From Rhodobacteraceae bacterium HLUCCA09 (lineage in GTDB: Bacteria; Pseudomonadota; Alphaproteobacteria; Rhodobacterales; Rhodobacteraceae), in the NCBI GenBank assembly GCA_001314685.1, contig LJNT01000088.1, positions 1 to 32,894 on the forward strand: a stretch of DNA of 32,894 nt, given 5' to 3'. Within the stretch, counting starts at the first letter, position 1; every line of letters begins with the position of its first letter. The notes under the pieces were generated by a model that had not been told where the DNA came from, ran no database searches, and saw only the letters and a program-made list of their open reading frames with translations. This document shows, in pieces, positions 23,006 through 32,894 of the stretch. The translations under genes were made by a program, and so were the position numbers.

Positions 23006-24274
23006 ATGGAGACCGTCGCCGTCGTCGGCTATGACGACTTCACCGAAGAGTATCTGGGCGGCCGCGTCGGCGCCCGGGAAGATGTCCGCTTCGTGCCCGC
23101 CCTCACGCGGCAGGAGGTCGTCATCGAGGATGGCGGCTTTCGCTTCGAGGCACGTCTCGACCTGGCCGAGCGCAGGTCGCGCGAGGCCGGCGCCAGCGCC
23201 GTCATCACCTACTGGGATTTTCCCTCGTCGCTGATCGCGCCGCTTCTGGCCGAGCGCTGCGGCTACCCCTACGCCAGCACGAACTCGGTAATGAGGTGCG
23301 AGCACAAGTACTGGTTCCGAAAGGAGCAGGCAGAGGTCATCGGCGCGCCGGGCTTCTGCGGGTTCGATCCCTTCGCCGACGACCCGCTTGCCGAGATCAC
23401 GCTCGACTTTCCGTTCTGGATCAAGCCGGTCGTGGGCCATTCCTCGATGCTGGGCTTCGAGATCGCGACCCGCGGTGATTTCGACGCGGCTCTGGCCGAG
23501 ATCCGGCGCGACATCGGCGAGTTGACGAAGCCGTTCGTATACCCGCTCGGTCGCGTCGACCTGCCGGAAGAGCTTGCGCGGCGCGGCGCGACGATGTGTA
23601 TGGCTGAGGAGCTTATCTCGAAGGGCGAGCAATACACGATCGAGGGCTATGTGCATCGGGGAGAGGTGGTCGTCTATGGTGCGGTCGCCTCGATGCGCGA
23701 GCCCAACGGGCATACCTTTTCGCGCTATCAGTATCCGGCCGATCTGCCGCGCGAGACGGTCGCCCGGATGGAGGACATCGCCGCGCGGATCATCGCCCGG
23801 ATCGGCTATGATGGCTGCCCGTTCAACATGGAGTTCTTCCTCGAGCCGGAGACGGGCGAGCTGCACGTGCTCGAGATGAACTCGCGCCTGTCGCAATCGC
23901 ATTCGGACCTGTTCAACAAGGTCGACGGCCAGCCGCATCAGGTGCTCGCGGTCGAACTGGCGCTCGGGCGCACGCCCCGGTGGCGGCGGGGCGCGGGCAG
24001 GTTCGACCTCGCCGCCAAGTGCTTTGTCCGCCGCTGGGAGGACGGCGTCGTGCGCCGCGTGCCCGGCGAGGCCGAGATCGCGGCGCTGCACAATGAGCAG
24101 CCCGAGACGATGGTCGAGTTGAAGGTGGCCGAAGGGCAGCGCCTGAGCGAATTGCGCGAGCAGGACGAATACAGCTACGAGCTTGCCGACCTGTTCATCG
24201 GTGCCCGCGACGAAGCGGAGCTCTTGCGCAAGAAGGACCGGGCGGAGGCGATCCTCGACTTCGAGATCGGGTGA
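23006..24274 (+). CDS. ATP-grasp ligase-like protein, substrate unknown
   Basis: A 422-residue protein with the ATP-grasp fold used to join a carboxylate to an amine or thiol through an acyl-phosphate. Visible elements: an N-terminal Rossmann-like part (VAVVGYDDF), the nucleotide Lys K140 in FPFWIKPVVGHSSMLGF, AEELISKGEQYTIEGYVHRG around residues 197-216, and the metal-binding end NMEFFLEPETGELHVLEMNS. The C-terminal about 110 residues carry no motif I know. The ATG at 23006 follows GGGGAAGG; the frame opens at 22952. It stands alone, 124 bases after nfeD and convergent with the CocE-like hydrolase. No peptide-synthesis or amino-acid pathway genes adjoin it to reveal the substrate. Confidence 0.85.
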   Translation: METVAVVGYDDFTEEYLGGRVGAREDVRFVPALTRQEVVIEDGGFRFEARLDLAERRSREAGASAVITYWDFPSSLIAPLLAERCGYPYASTNSVMRCEHKYWFRKEQAEVIGAPGFCGFDPFADDPLAEITLDFPFWIKPVVGHSSMLGFEIATRGDFDAALAEIRRDIGELTKPFVYPLGRVDLPEELARRGATMCMAEELISKGEQYTIEGYVHRGEVVVYGAVASMREPNGHTFSRYQYPADLPRETVARMEDIAARIIARIGYDGCPFNMEFFLEPETGELHVLEMNSRLSQSHSDLFNKVDGQPHQVLAVELALGRTPRWRRGAGRFDLAAKCFVRRWEDGVVRRVPGEAEIAALHNEQPETMVELKVAEGQRLSELREQDEYSYELADLFIGARDEAELLRKKDRAEAILDFEIG

Positions 24275-24328
24275 AGACCCGCGTCACCCGGTGCACGGCG
24301 CCGGCATCTCTGCTGACTGGGGGTCGGT

Positions 24329-24368
24329 GCCCGCCCTCACCCCCGGCCCACCCGGGGAGAGGGCGGGC
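24329..24368. terminator. Strong bidirectional hairpin between convergent genes
   Basis: GCCCGCCCTC (24329-24338) pairs perfectly with GAGGGCGGGC (24359-24368); four more pairs form inside after one mismatch (24340-24343 with 24354-24357). It lies in the 150-base gap between the ATP-grasp and CocE-like genes, which converge, so it probably terminates both. Its CCCTCACCCC...GGGGAGAGGG pattern also resembles a type of GC-rich intergenic repeat common in proteobacteria. Confidence 0.65.
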
Positions 24369-24424
24369 GCCGTGCCGCGGCCCGGCGATACCGGAGCGCG
24401 CAGAGGGAAGGCGGCGCCCCTGCC

Positions 24425-26446
24425 TCACACGAGGTGCCGCGGTATCCGCTCGTCCCATTCCTGCTCGTGCACCAGCGCGTCGCCCTCCCAGGCTCGGAGG
24501 CGGGCGCGCACGATGAAATCGGTCTCGTCCGCCGTCAGCACCGTCTCGGTTTCGGTCGCGATGTGCCAGTCGCCGCGAGCCATCTCGTAGCGCCAGCGCG
24601 TGTGGCCTGTGGCCGAGCCGATGTCGGCCGGCTCGATCCGGTAGCGCTCGGTGCCCTGCGCGTAGGTCGTCAGGTCGTTGCCAGGGAAGTGCACGCGCCC
24701 CGCCCCGTCGGCCAGCCGCATCTCCATCGCCCCGGTGCGTGCGTCCTCGACGATTTCCCAGTATTCGTCGGGCTGCTCGAGCACCTCCTTGGGAAAGGGC
24801 GGCGCGCCCTCTGGACCCTCGAAGGGGCGCAGGGCGGCATCCTCGGGCACCGGGCCGCGGACCGGCAGGATCAGGCGCGACGCCTCGGTGTGCACCCGGA
24901 TCGTGACGCGCTCGGGCGCGGGCCAGATCATCGGGAAGTAGTTGGTCGAGAGCACCAGCCGCACCCGGTGGCCGGGGCGAAACCGCTGGGCGACATGCTT
25001 CATCGGCACGCCGATCGTGTAGCGCCGCCCCGGCTCCAGCGGTTCGGGGTGCTCGTGGCCGTCGCGGTGGGTGAGGTTGAGGATGCCGAAGGTGACGCGC
25101 GTCGACCGCCCGTCGGGGTGCACGTCGGAGAGGCGCACGGCGAGTTGCGCCACGGGGCGGTCGACCTCGAGATCGAGCACCACCTGCGCGTCGCCCGCGA
25201 TGTCGAGCGGCTCGTCCAGCGGCGCGGTCTCGAAGGTGAGCGAACCGGCATCGTCGCGGCGCTTGTCGAGGGGCGCGTCGCCCGGCTTGGAATAGCCGCA
25301 CCACTTGCCCGAGGCCATGCCCACGTCGGGCGGCGAGGAATGCTCGCAGACGCCCTGCGGCCGCCCGCCCTCCGGCGCAAGCGAGCGGTCGGCGGCGAGG
25401 AGATATTCCGCCTGCCGCACGTTGGGCGAGGGCCAGGATGGCTCGGCGATCCACTCGCCCTCGCGATACTCGTAGTGGCCGGCGGGCTCGGCGCTGTTCA
25501 TCCGGTAGAGGCGCAGCATCGGCTCGTCCATGATGCCGGTGTCGCGGCCCTTCAGCCAGTGATCCCACCAGCGCAGTTCCTCCTGCAGAAAGCCGATGGC
25601 CGGCCCCGGCTCGCCGATATGGGGGTAGCGGTGCGCCCAGGGGCCGACGAGGCCCTTCTTCGGCCCCTGCAGATTCTCCATCAGGCGAAAGACGGCGCGG
25701 CAATAGCCGTCTGGCCAGCCCGAGACGGCGTAGACGGGAATGCGGATGGCCGACCAGTCCTCGCAGACCGAGCCGTGCTTCCAGAAGGCGTCGCGCGTCT
25801 GGTGCTCGAGCCAGTTCTTGAGCCAGAGGCCGGAGCCCTTCAGGCGCTCCATCCACATCTCGCGCCAGCGCTCGCCTACATTGGCGGGGTCGGGCGGCAG
25901 CGAGTTGCGGCCGAACATGATCGACGACCACGACAACTGCTCGCCCAGAAGGCACCCGCCCATGTAGTGCACGTCGTCGGCATAGCGGTCGTCGGTGGAG
26001 CATAGGGTGACGATGGCCTTGAGCGCCGGCGGCTGCAGCGCGGCCACCTGGAGCCCGTTGAAGCCGCCCCACGAGATGCCGATCATGCCCACGCTGCCGT
26101 CGCACCAGGGCTGCGCGGCGATCCAGGCGATGGCGTCGACGCCGTCCTGCAGTTCCTGCGGGAGGTATTCGTCGGGCATCACGCCCTCGGAATCGCCCGC
26201 GCCCCGCAGGTCGAGCCGCACAACGGCATAGCCGTGGCCGGCAAGGTAGGGCTGCATCGTGGCGTCGCGCGCGGCGGTGAAGTCGTTCTTGCGGTAGGGC
26301 AGATATTCGAGGATCGCCGGCACCGGCGCGCTTTCGGCTTCCTCGGGCATCCAGATGCGCGCGGCGAGGCGCGTGCCGTCGGGCATCGGCACCTCCGTGT
26401 GTGGAATCTCGCGCACGGCGTGGGGGAAGGTGTCGACGATCTTCAT
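24425..26446 (-). CDS. CocE/NonD-family hydrolase (X-Pro dipeptidyl-peptidase S15 fold)
   Basis: A 673-residue serine hydrolase. The N-terminal S15 alpha/beta-hydrolase domain carries YLPYRKND (oxyanion Tyr 51), LDLRGAGDSEG, nucleophile S125 in GISWGGFNG, acid D246 in SGWPDGYCRA and base H272 in GPWAHRYPH, a complete triad. The C-terminal half is the jelly-roll PepX_C domain (DAQVVLDLEVDRPVAQLAVR; GHRVRLVLSTNYFP). Family members act on esters, amides or acyl-amino acids; the substrate here is not known. No signal peptide is seen, so it is likely cytoplasmic. AAGGAG precedes the ATG. It lies 99 bases downstream of the membrane protein gene, and is convergent with the ATP-grasp gene. Confidence 0.92.
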   Translation of the reverse strand: MKIVDTFPHAVREIPHTEVPMPDGTRLAARIWMPEEAESAPVPAILEYLPYRKNDFTAARDATMQPYLAGHGYAVVRLDLRGAGDSEGVMPDEYLPQELQDGVDAIAWIAAQPWCDGSVGMIGISWGGFNGLQVAALQPPALKAIVTLCSTDDRYADDVHYMGGCLLGEQLSWSSIMFGRNSLPPDPANVGERWREMWMERLKGSGLWLKNWLEHQTRDAFWKHGSVCEDWSAIRIPVYAVSGWPDGYCRAVFRLMENLQGPKKGLVGPWAHRYPHIGEPGPAIGFLQEELRWWDHWLKGRDTGIMDEPMLRLYRMNSAEPAGHYEYREGEWIAEPSWPSPNVRQAEYLLAADRSLAPEGGRPQGVCEHSSPPDVGMASGKWCGYSKPGDAPLDKRRDDAGSLTFETAPLDEPLDIAGDAQVVLDLEVDRPVAQLAVRLSDVHPDGRSTRVTFGILNLTHRDGHEHPEPLEPGRRYTIGVPMKHVAQRFRPGHRVRLVLSTNYFPMIWPAPERVTIRVHTEASRLILPVRGPVPEDAALRPFEGPEGAPPFPKEVLEQPDEYWEIVEDARTGAMEMRLADGAGRVHFPGNDLTTYAQGTERYRIEPADIGSATGHTRWRYEMARGDWHIATETETVLTADETDFIVRARLRAWEGDALVHEQEWDERIPRHLV

Positions 26447-26545
26447 GCGCTCCGCTCCTTGACTGGCCTGGCGACCCCAGCATCCGCGCCGCCCGAACGC
26501 AACGCGGCCGGCCGGCTCCGGGATGCGCGGTCGGGGGGGGGCCGG

Positions 26546-27718
26546 TCAGCGGACGGGCGCGGTGGGTCGGTAGGCGGAACGTGCGGACGCCGCGGAATGT
26601 TCGGCGGTGGCCGGACCGCGCCCTGTGGCACCGATCGACCGTGCGTTTGCCAGCCGCCGGCCGAGGCAGAGCAAGGCGACCATCGTTGTCGCCCATGTCG
26701 CAACGTAGTAGGTTCGGTCGAAGGCCGCCGGAAAGGCGAGGAAGTGCAGCGCGACGAAGCCCACCGCCGCTGCCAGCAGCCTGGCGGCGGATCGGTCGAG
26801 CACGCCCGGTGTCGACAGCGCGAGTGCCAGCGCCACCGCCGCGAGCCATAGCTCGCGGTCTTCGACCATCGTCTTCGCGCCTTCGAGATAGGCGCGCACG
26901 TAGTCTGCCGGGTCGCGCGAGATCGCCAGTTCGGCAGGATATGGCGTCGGCCCGGCGATGAGCTGGTAGTTGAAGATCGTGAGGTGCCCGTAATTGCCGA
27001 AGGCGGCATTGACGGCGAAATACGCCGCCACGGCCACCACGACCGAAAGCGCGGCCGCCCCCCGGGGCACCGAGGGCCATACCGCCCACGCGACCAACGG
27101 CGCGAGAATCACGAAGTCGGTCCGCGCCAAGGGCAGCAGGGGAAGCAGGACGAGCGCCATGGTGGGCGCGCGCAGCGCAGCGACACCGACGGCGATGGCG
27201 AGACAGGCCGCCAGCGCGTCGGGCGTGCTGAGGCGCGCGATCAGGAACAGGTTGAGGAAGAACAGAAGCGGCGGCGCAGCGAGGAAGATGGGCCAGGGAG
27301 CACGCCGCAGCAGATAGAGAGAGACCGCCATGATCGCCGCACCCGCCCCGGCCGAGACGAGCAGCGTCGCCTGCCCGAGCGTCACGCCGGTCAGCGTCGA
27401 GACGGCGATCGTCGCCCCGAGATAGAGTGGCCGGATCTCGTAGAACGGCATGAGCTGTTCGAGCGAGTCGGGATTGCGGGTAACGACGCTGCGGAACGGG
27501 TCGGTCGTCATGTCGACGTAGCGACCGGCATCGACCGTGGCGCGCAGGTCTGCGAGAGTGCGCTCGAGCAGGGCCGGTCCGCTCTCGCCGAGATAGCCGA
27601 GCGCTGCGGCTATGTAGGGCAGCATGTCCCAGTTATGGGCTGGAAAGGCCAGGGAGAGCGTAAAGACCGCGACACAGCAGGCCGCGGCGTAGGCTGTTCG
27701 CAGATTGCTCTGCCCCAT
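26546..27718 (-). CDS. Polytopic membrane protein, possibly GT-C glycosyltransferase-like
   Basis: A 390-residue integral membrane protein with about nine or ten hydrophobic helices. After the first helix is a short loop with an acidic residue (FPAHNWDMLPYIAAAL), the layout used by GT-C-fold glycosyltransferases, which need an Asp in the first outer loop. A large extramembrane loop follows (about residues 50-105). The last 30 residues are Ala/Arg/Ser-rich and probably disordered. I do not recognise a named family, so the GT-C idea is tentative. The ATG at 27718 has GGGGAG seven bases upstream, better than the upstream starts. The gap 27719-27979 to the GntR gene holds no gene I can support. 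Confidence 0.75.
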   Translation of the reverse strand: MGQSNLRTAYAAACCVAVFTLSLAFPAHNWDMLPYIAAALGYLGESGPALLERTLADLRATVDAGRYVDMTTDPFRSVVTRNPDSLEQLMPFYEIRPLYLGATIAVSTLTGVTLGQATLLVSAGAGAAIMAVSLYLLRRAPWPIFLAAPPLLFFLNLFLIARLSTPDALAACLAIAVGVAALRAPTMALVLLPLLPLARTDFVILAPLVAWAVWPSVPRGAAALSVVVAVAAYFAVNAAFGNYGHLTIFNYQLIAGPTPYPAELAISRDPADYVRAYLEGAKTMVEDRELWLAAVALALALSTPGVLDRSAARLLAAAVGFVALHFLAFPAAFDRTYYVATWATTMVALLCLGRRLANARSIGATGRGPATAEHSAASARSAYRPTAPVR

Positions 27719-27979
27719 CAGATCGCTCCCCACCCGATTGCCTGCCGCGCCCCTGCGGCCCCAGTCACCGCAGATCCGCACGGCGCCGCCCGCCCACGCG
27801 GGGCGAAGGTCTCGTCCGGCCTAGCGGCTTCTGCCCGTCCGGCTCAATGCGTGCGGGTCGCTCGGGGCGACGTTGACCATACTCGGGAGACGATGCCCCA
27901 CCCTCGGCGCCATCATCCGATTCCCGGGGACAATCGCCGGGCGCCGTGCAGGGTGATTCGCCGGAGCCCTCTCTGTCGC

Positions 27980-28771
27980 TCAGCGATCGGGCAGGAAGCG
28001 GCGGGCCATGCGGGCCTCCTGCACCTCCATCAGGTCGCGCGCGCCGCGCATGTGCGCCGCCATCGTGTGCCGCGCCGCTTCGGCGTCGCCCTCGCGCAGC
28101 GCGCGGACGAGGGCGCGCTGGTGGTCGCGCCCGCGCCGCCACAGGTCGTAGTTGCGCGGCTCGTAGAGACGGCGCGACACCGTGATGTCCGACAGCATGT
28201 TCGACATGAAACCGATGACGAAGCCGAGCAGCGGGTTCTCCGCGTGGCCGGCCAGTCTCCGGTGGAAGTCGAGCGAGGCGATGTGCTGCGCGCGATCCTC
28301 GTCGGCGGTGGCGGGTGGCGTGTCGTAGCGGGCGATGTTGGCCTCGAGCGCGGCGAGGTCCGCCTCGCCCAGCCGTCCGGCGAGGGAGGCGGCGAGTTCG
28401 GGCTCCAGGGCGATGCGCAGCTGGTAGATGTCGGCGATGGTGAGGTTCTTGAAGTAGAAGTAGTTGCCCAGCAGCGCCTGCGCCCGCGCGTCGGAGACCG
28501 CGTGCACGAAGGAGCCGCCGCCGGGGCCGGTACGCGTCTTGACGAGCCCCTGCGCCTCGAGCAGGCGCATCGCCTCGCGGATCGTGCCCTTGGCCATGCC
28601 GAAGCGCGCGATCAGCTCCTGCTCGCCCGGCAGCTTGTCGCCCGGCGCCATGTTCTCGGCCACGACCCAGCTCTTGATCGCCTCGGCCACGCGCTCGGGG
28701 CGGCTGCGGCGGCTGACGGAATCGGCGGCCCGTGGGTCAGAGGGGGTGGTGACAGGCGGCATACTGGTCAT
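27980..28771 (-). CDS. GntR-family regulator, FCD (FadR C-terminal domain) type
   Basis: A 263-residue ligand-responsive transcription factor. The N-terminal winged helix spans about residues 27-92 (PGDKLPGEQELIARFGMAKG followed by TIREAMRLLEAQGLV). The all-helical FCD ligand domain has the metal-binding-type histidines in DFHRRLAGHAENPLL, GRDHQRALVRAL and AARHTMAAHM. It starts inside the end of the transporter ATPase gene (35-base overlap with the start at 28771; 28762 is an alternative), so it is the last gene of the transporter operon. It is a likely feedback regulator of that operon; its operator would be upstream of the window edge. Confidence 0.92.
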   Translation of the reverse strand: MTSMPPVTTPSDPRAADSVSRRSRPERVAEAIKSWVVAENMAPGDKLPGEQELIARFGMAKGTIREAMRLLEAQGLVKTRTGPGGGSFVHAVSDARAQALLGNYFYFKNLTIADIYQLRIALEPELAASLAGRLGEADLAALEANIARYDTPPATADEDRAQHIASLDFHRRLAGHAENPLLGFVIGFMSNMLSDITVSRRLYEPRNYDLWRRGRDHQRALVRALREGDAEAARHTMAAHMRGARDLMEVQEARMARRFLPDR

Positions 28772-29690
28772 CGTCCATCTTCGTGAGCGCGGGATCTTCG
28801 CGGCGGCAGAGATCGGTCGCGCGGGGGCAGCGTGCGGCGAAGGCGCAGCCCGGCGGCGGGTTCAGCGGGTCGGGCAACTCTGTCCCCTTCGCCTCGGGCG
28901 GGCGCAGGGGGCGGCCGATCACCGGGGCGGAGCCGGCGAGGAGGTGCGTATAGGGGTGGCGCGGCGACGAAAAGATGCGCTCTGCCGCGCCGACCTCGAC
29001 CACGGCACCGAAATACATCACCGCGATCCGGTCGCTCACCGCCTCGACCACAGCGAGGTCGTGGGAGATGAAGAGGTAGGTCAGGCCGAAGCGGCGTCGC
29101 AGGTCGGCCAGAAGGTTGAGCACCTGCGCCTGCACCGAGACGTCGAGCGCCGAGACGGGTTCGTCGAGCACGAGGATGCGGGCATTCGCCGCGAGCGCGC
29201 GGGCGATCGAGATGCGTTGCGCCTGCCCGCCCGAGAACTCGTGCGGGTAGCGGTCGAGGAACTCCTCGCGCAGGTTCACCGAGGCGAAGATCTCGGAGAT
29301 GCGCTCGGCCCGCTCGGCGCGGCCCATGCCGTGCAGGCGCGCGAGGGGAATTTCCATGATCCGGCGGATCGACTTGCGCGGATTGAGGCTCGAGACCGGA
29401 TCCTGAAAGACATACTGGATCATCCGCCCGAAGGCGGCGGGGTCGGAGCGGTCGAACGCCTTGCCCTCGATCTCGATGGTGCCGGCGGTGGGCGGCTCGA
29501 GCCCTACGAGCATGCGGGCGAGGGTGGACTTGCCACAGCCCGACTCGCCCACGATGCCGAGCGTCTCGCCCGTGGCCACGTCGAGCGAGACGGGGCGCAC
29601 CGCGCGCACCTCGCCCTTCGGCGGACGGAAGAGGCGCGGGCTGACGGGAAAGGTCTTGGCGACGCCGTCGAGGCGGAGGGCGAGGGTCAT
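28737..29690 (-). CDS. Oligopeptide/dipeptide ABC transporter ATP-binding protein, DppF/OppF type
   Basis: The second ATPase of a peptide/nickel-class importer, 317 residues. Walker A GESGCGKST (48-56), Q-loop Q96 in YVFQDPVSSLNPR, signature FSGGQAQRISIARAL (152-166), Walker B ILVLDEP (172-178), and the C-terminal Cys-containing OppF region (PPPGCAFAARCPRATDLCRR), which often binds an iron-sulfur cluster in this subfamily. The ATG at 29690 is followed by the DppF-type N-terminus; the upstream frame merely reads through the repeat. In most such operons this gene touches the preceding ATPase gene; here a 388-base insert intervenes. Confidence 0.95.
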   Translation of the reverse strand: MTLALRLDGVAKTFPVSPRLFRPPKGEVRAVRPVSLDVATGETLGIVGESGCGKSTLARMLVGLEPPTAGTIEIEGKAFDRSDPAAFGRMIQYVFQDPVSSLNPRKSIRRIMEIPLARLHGMGRAERAERISEIFASVNLREEFLDRYPHEFSGGQAQRISIARALAANARILVLDEPVSALDVSVQAQVLNLLADLRRRFGLTYLFISHDLAVVEAVSDRIAVMYFGAVVEVGAAERIFSSPRHPYTHLLAGSAPVIGRPLRPPEAKGTELPDPLNPPPGCAFAARCPRATDLCRREDPALTKMDDDQYAACHHPL

Positions 29691-30078
29691 GCGCGCCACC
29701 CTCTTCGCGCGGCGCGCGGCCGTCGACCGGGCCGGGGGCGCTGCCCCCGTCGCCCCTTCGGCGCGACTCCCCCGGAGTATTTGGACCAAGATGATGAGAA
29801 GGGCCGGGCGCGGGTCGGCCTGCGGTGCGCGGAGGGGCGAGGAGATGCCGGGCACGGTCGGCCGGCCGGCCGGCCAGCACGCTGGCGTTCGGCTCCGGGC
29901 GGCCCGCCCGTGGAACGGGGCGTCTGCGCCTGCGCCGCCAGTGGGGCCTCGAGGCGGGGGCGGCGCGGCGGAACCGGGACACGGCCGGGAGGTGGGGCGC
30001 CGTCGGGACGGGCAACACAGGCCGGGTGGCGGCGGGAGTGCTGCAGGCCGCAGGTGCGCAAGGTCTGGCGGTGGGCGG
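29691..30078. other. Insert between the two ATPase genes of the transporter operon
   Basis: 388 bases with no recognisable gene. It contains the inverted third copy of the dispersed two-hairpin repeat (29733-29797), four tandem GGCC units (29860-29875), and GC-rich filler. One frame is open on the minus strand from an ATG overlapping the dppCD stop (30082) to a TGA overlapping the dppF start (29687), but its 131-residue product is Arg/Pro-rich and looks like random translation. ATGACC occurs at both ends, which could be a trace of an insertion or simply chance. Confidence 0.6.
29733..29797 (-). repeat. Dispersed two-hairpin repeat, copy 3 (inverted)
   Basis: Read on the minus strand: a head containing ATCATCTTGGTCCAAATACT, hairpin I (arms at 29749-29756 and 29760-29767, loop of three), then hairpin II (CGGGGGC 29733-29739 and GCCCCCG 29743-29749). 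The head matches copy 2 very closely. In hairpin I one pair is switched from G-C in copy 2 to C-G here, and another is a mismatch. It runs in the direction of transcription of the operon. Confidence 0.8.
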
Positions 30079-31964
<1,886 letters not shown>

Positions 31965-31965
<1 letters not shown>

Positions 31966-32894
31966 TACGTCTTGATCCGCGGGTCGAGCAGGCTCTGCGC
32001 CACGTCGACCACGATGTTGAACATCACGTAGCAGGCGGCGACGAAGACGACGCCGCCCTGCACCAGCAGGATGTCGCGGGTCAGGATGGCGTCGACCAGC
32101 ATGCGCCCCACGCCCGGCCACTGGAACACGATCTCGATATAGACCGAGCCCGACAGCACGAAGCCCGCCTGGATGCCGAGGACGGGGATGATCGAGACCA
32201 TCGCGGCCTTCAGGGCATGCCGCCAGATCACCCCGCGCTCGGGCACGCCCTTGGCACGGGCGGTCCGGATGAAGTCCTGCCGCAGCACCTCGAGCATGGC
32301 CGAGCGCGAGAGGCGGGCGATCACGCCGGTGGCCACGACGGCCAGCGCCGTGGCGGGCATGACGAGGTGGCGCACGAGGTCCGGCAAGTCGCCGCCGCCG
32401 TAGATCGCGTACATGCCCGACACGGGCAGCCAGCGCAGGTTCACCGCGAAGAGAAGGATCATCATCATGCCGAGGAAGAATGAGGGGATCGAGATCCCGA
32501 TCAGCACGGCGAAGGTGATCGCCTTGTCGGCCAGCCCGTATTGGCGCGCGGCCGAGACGACGCCGGCGAGGATGCCGAGGACCGCGCAGAGCACGAAGGC
32601 GGTGCCGGCGAGGATCAGCGTCGCGTTGAACCGCTCCAGGATCTCGTCGAGCACCGGTCGGTTGAGCGAGAACGACCGCCCGAAATCGCCGTGGAGCATG
32701 TTTCCGAGCCAGATGAAATACCGTTGCACCAGGGGCTTGTCCAAGCCGAGGTCGCGGTTCAGCTTCTCCACGTTCTCGGGCGTGGCATAGGAGCCGAGGA
32801 TCGCGGTGGCCGGGTCGCCCGGAATCATGGCAATGATCAGAAAGACGATCACCGTGATGCCCAGCAGCACCGGGACGGACGACACGAGCCGCTT
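31965..32894 (-). CDS. Oligopeptide/dipeptide ABC transporter permease, DppB type (partial, 5' end off window)
   Basis: The first permease of the importer, about 309 visible residues, cut at the right edge. The reading frame runs on through Lys-Arg-Leu to the window end, so the GTG at 32885 is not the true start; only a few N-terminal residues are missing by comparison with the family (about 310-340). Visible: PVLLGITVIVFLIIAMIPGDP, GLDKPLVQRYFIWLGNMLHG, five further helices, and the coupling loop FIRTARAKGVPERGVIWRHAL. It shares one base with the permease-ATPase fusion. The substrate-binding protein gene is expected just outside. Confidence 0.93.

Noticed and set aside
27719-27979. 261-base gap after the GntR gene examined for a terminator or small gene
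   Set aside because: Only weak inverted repeats (for example CGATT/AATCG near 27918-27936) and no coding signal; not enough to call.
26984-28786. 600-codon plus-strand frame across the membrane protein and GntR genes
   Set aside because: Spans two well-supported minus-strand genes and the gap between them; the product is charged low-complexity with no domain.

Overview
The window looks like ordinary chromosome of a very GC-rich alphaproteobacterium, most likely of the Rhodobacterales (Rhodobacteraceae/Roseobacter type). The reasons are the base composition, a DUF4175 (TIGR02302-type) protein next to lysA, the def / def-like / fmt cluster, a DmdC-type acyl-CoA dehydrogenase, a TIGR02283-type lytic transglycosylase, and a dispersed repeat carrying TTGGTCCAAATACTC. 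This is a placement from gene content, not a computed phylogeny. I found no rRNA, tRNA, CRISPR array, insertion sequence or phage gene.

Layout. 1-3142: an acyl-CoA dehydrogenase coupled to a metallo-beta-lactamase-fold hydrolase (minus strand, cut by the left edge), divergent from a Sua5/TsaC tRNA-modification enzyme. 3357-9137: a leftward run of lytic transglycosylase, DUF2834 membrane protein, lysA and a large DUF4175 membrane protein with a Gln/Gly-rich tract. 9398-11422: a small degenerate receiver-domain protein, a glutathionyl-hydroquinone reductase-type GST and a small unrecognised protein. 11456-15765: a MalY/PatB-type C-S lyase, an ABC1/UbiB-type kinase-like protein, and an MhqD-like hydrolase overlapping an MhqO-like ring-cleaving dioxygenase. 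15936-19840: fmt, a motif-broken peptide deformylase paralogue, def, class II fructose-bisphosphatase glpX and a TetR regulator. 19943-24274 (plus strand): a small lipoprotein, a GSCFA protein, an SPFH/NfeD membrane pair and an orphan ATP-grasp ligase. 24425-27718 (minus): a CocE/NonD hydrolase and a polytopic membrane protein. 27980-32894 (minus): a peptide-type ABC importer operon with a permease, a permease-ATPase fusion, a second ATPase and a GntR/FCD regulator; the operon's start lies beyond the right edge.

How the genes work together. Protein N-terminus formylation and deformylation is one tight operon (def, def-like, fmt). Lysine/peptidoglycan precursor synthesis (lysA) sits near a murein transglycosylase. 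Two separate loci point to quinone handling (the GST at 9849 and the mhqO/mhqD-like pair at 14208-15765). The right-hand operon is an oligopeptide/dipeptide-class importer with its probable regulator encoded last.

The most unusual material is not a new gene system. It is a set of small structural oddities: a dispersed two-hairpin repeat with a compensatory base change (3246, 14126, 29733), one copy of which lies in a 388-base insert between the two ATPase genes of the transporter; a double AT-rich palindrome at 7880-7934; a deformylase paralogue that has lost its catalytic Glu and its metal-ligand Cys position; and a receiver domain without its conserved Lys.
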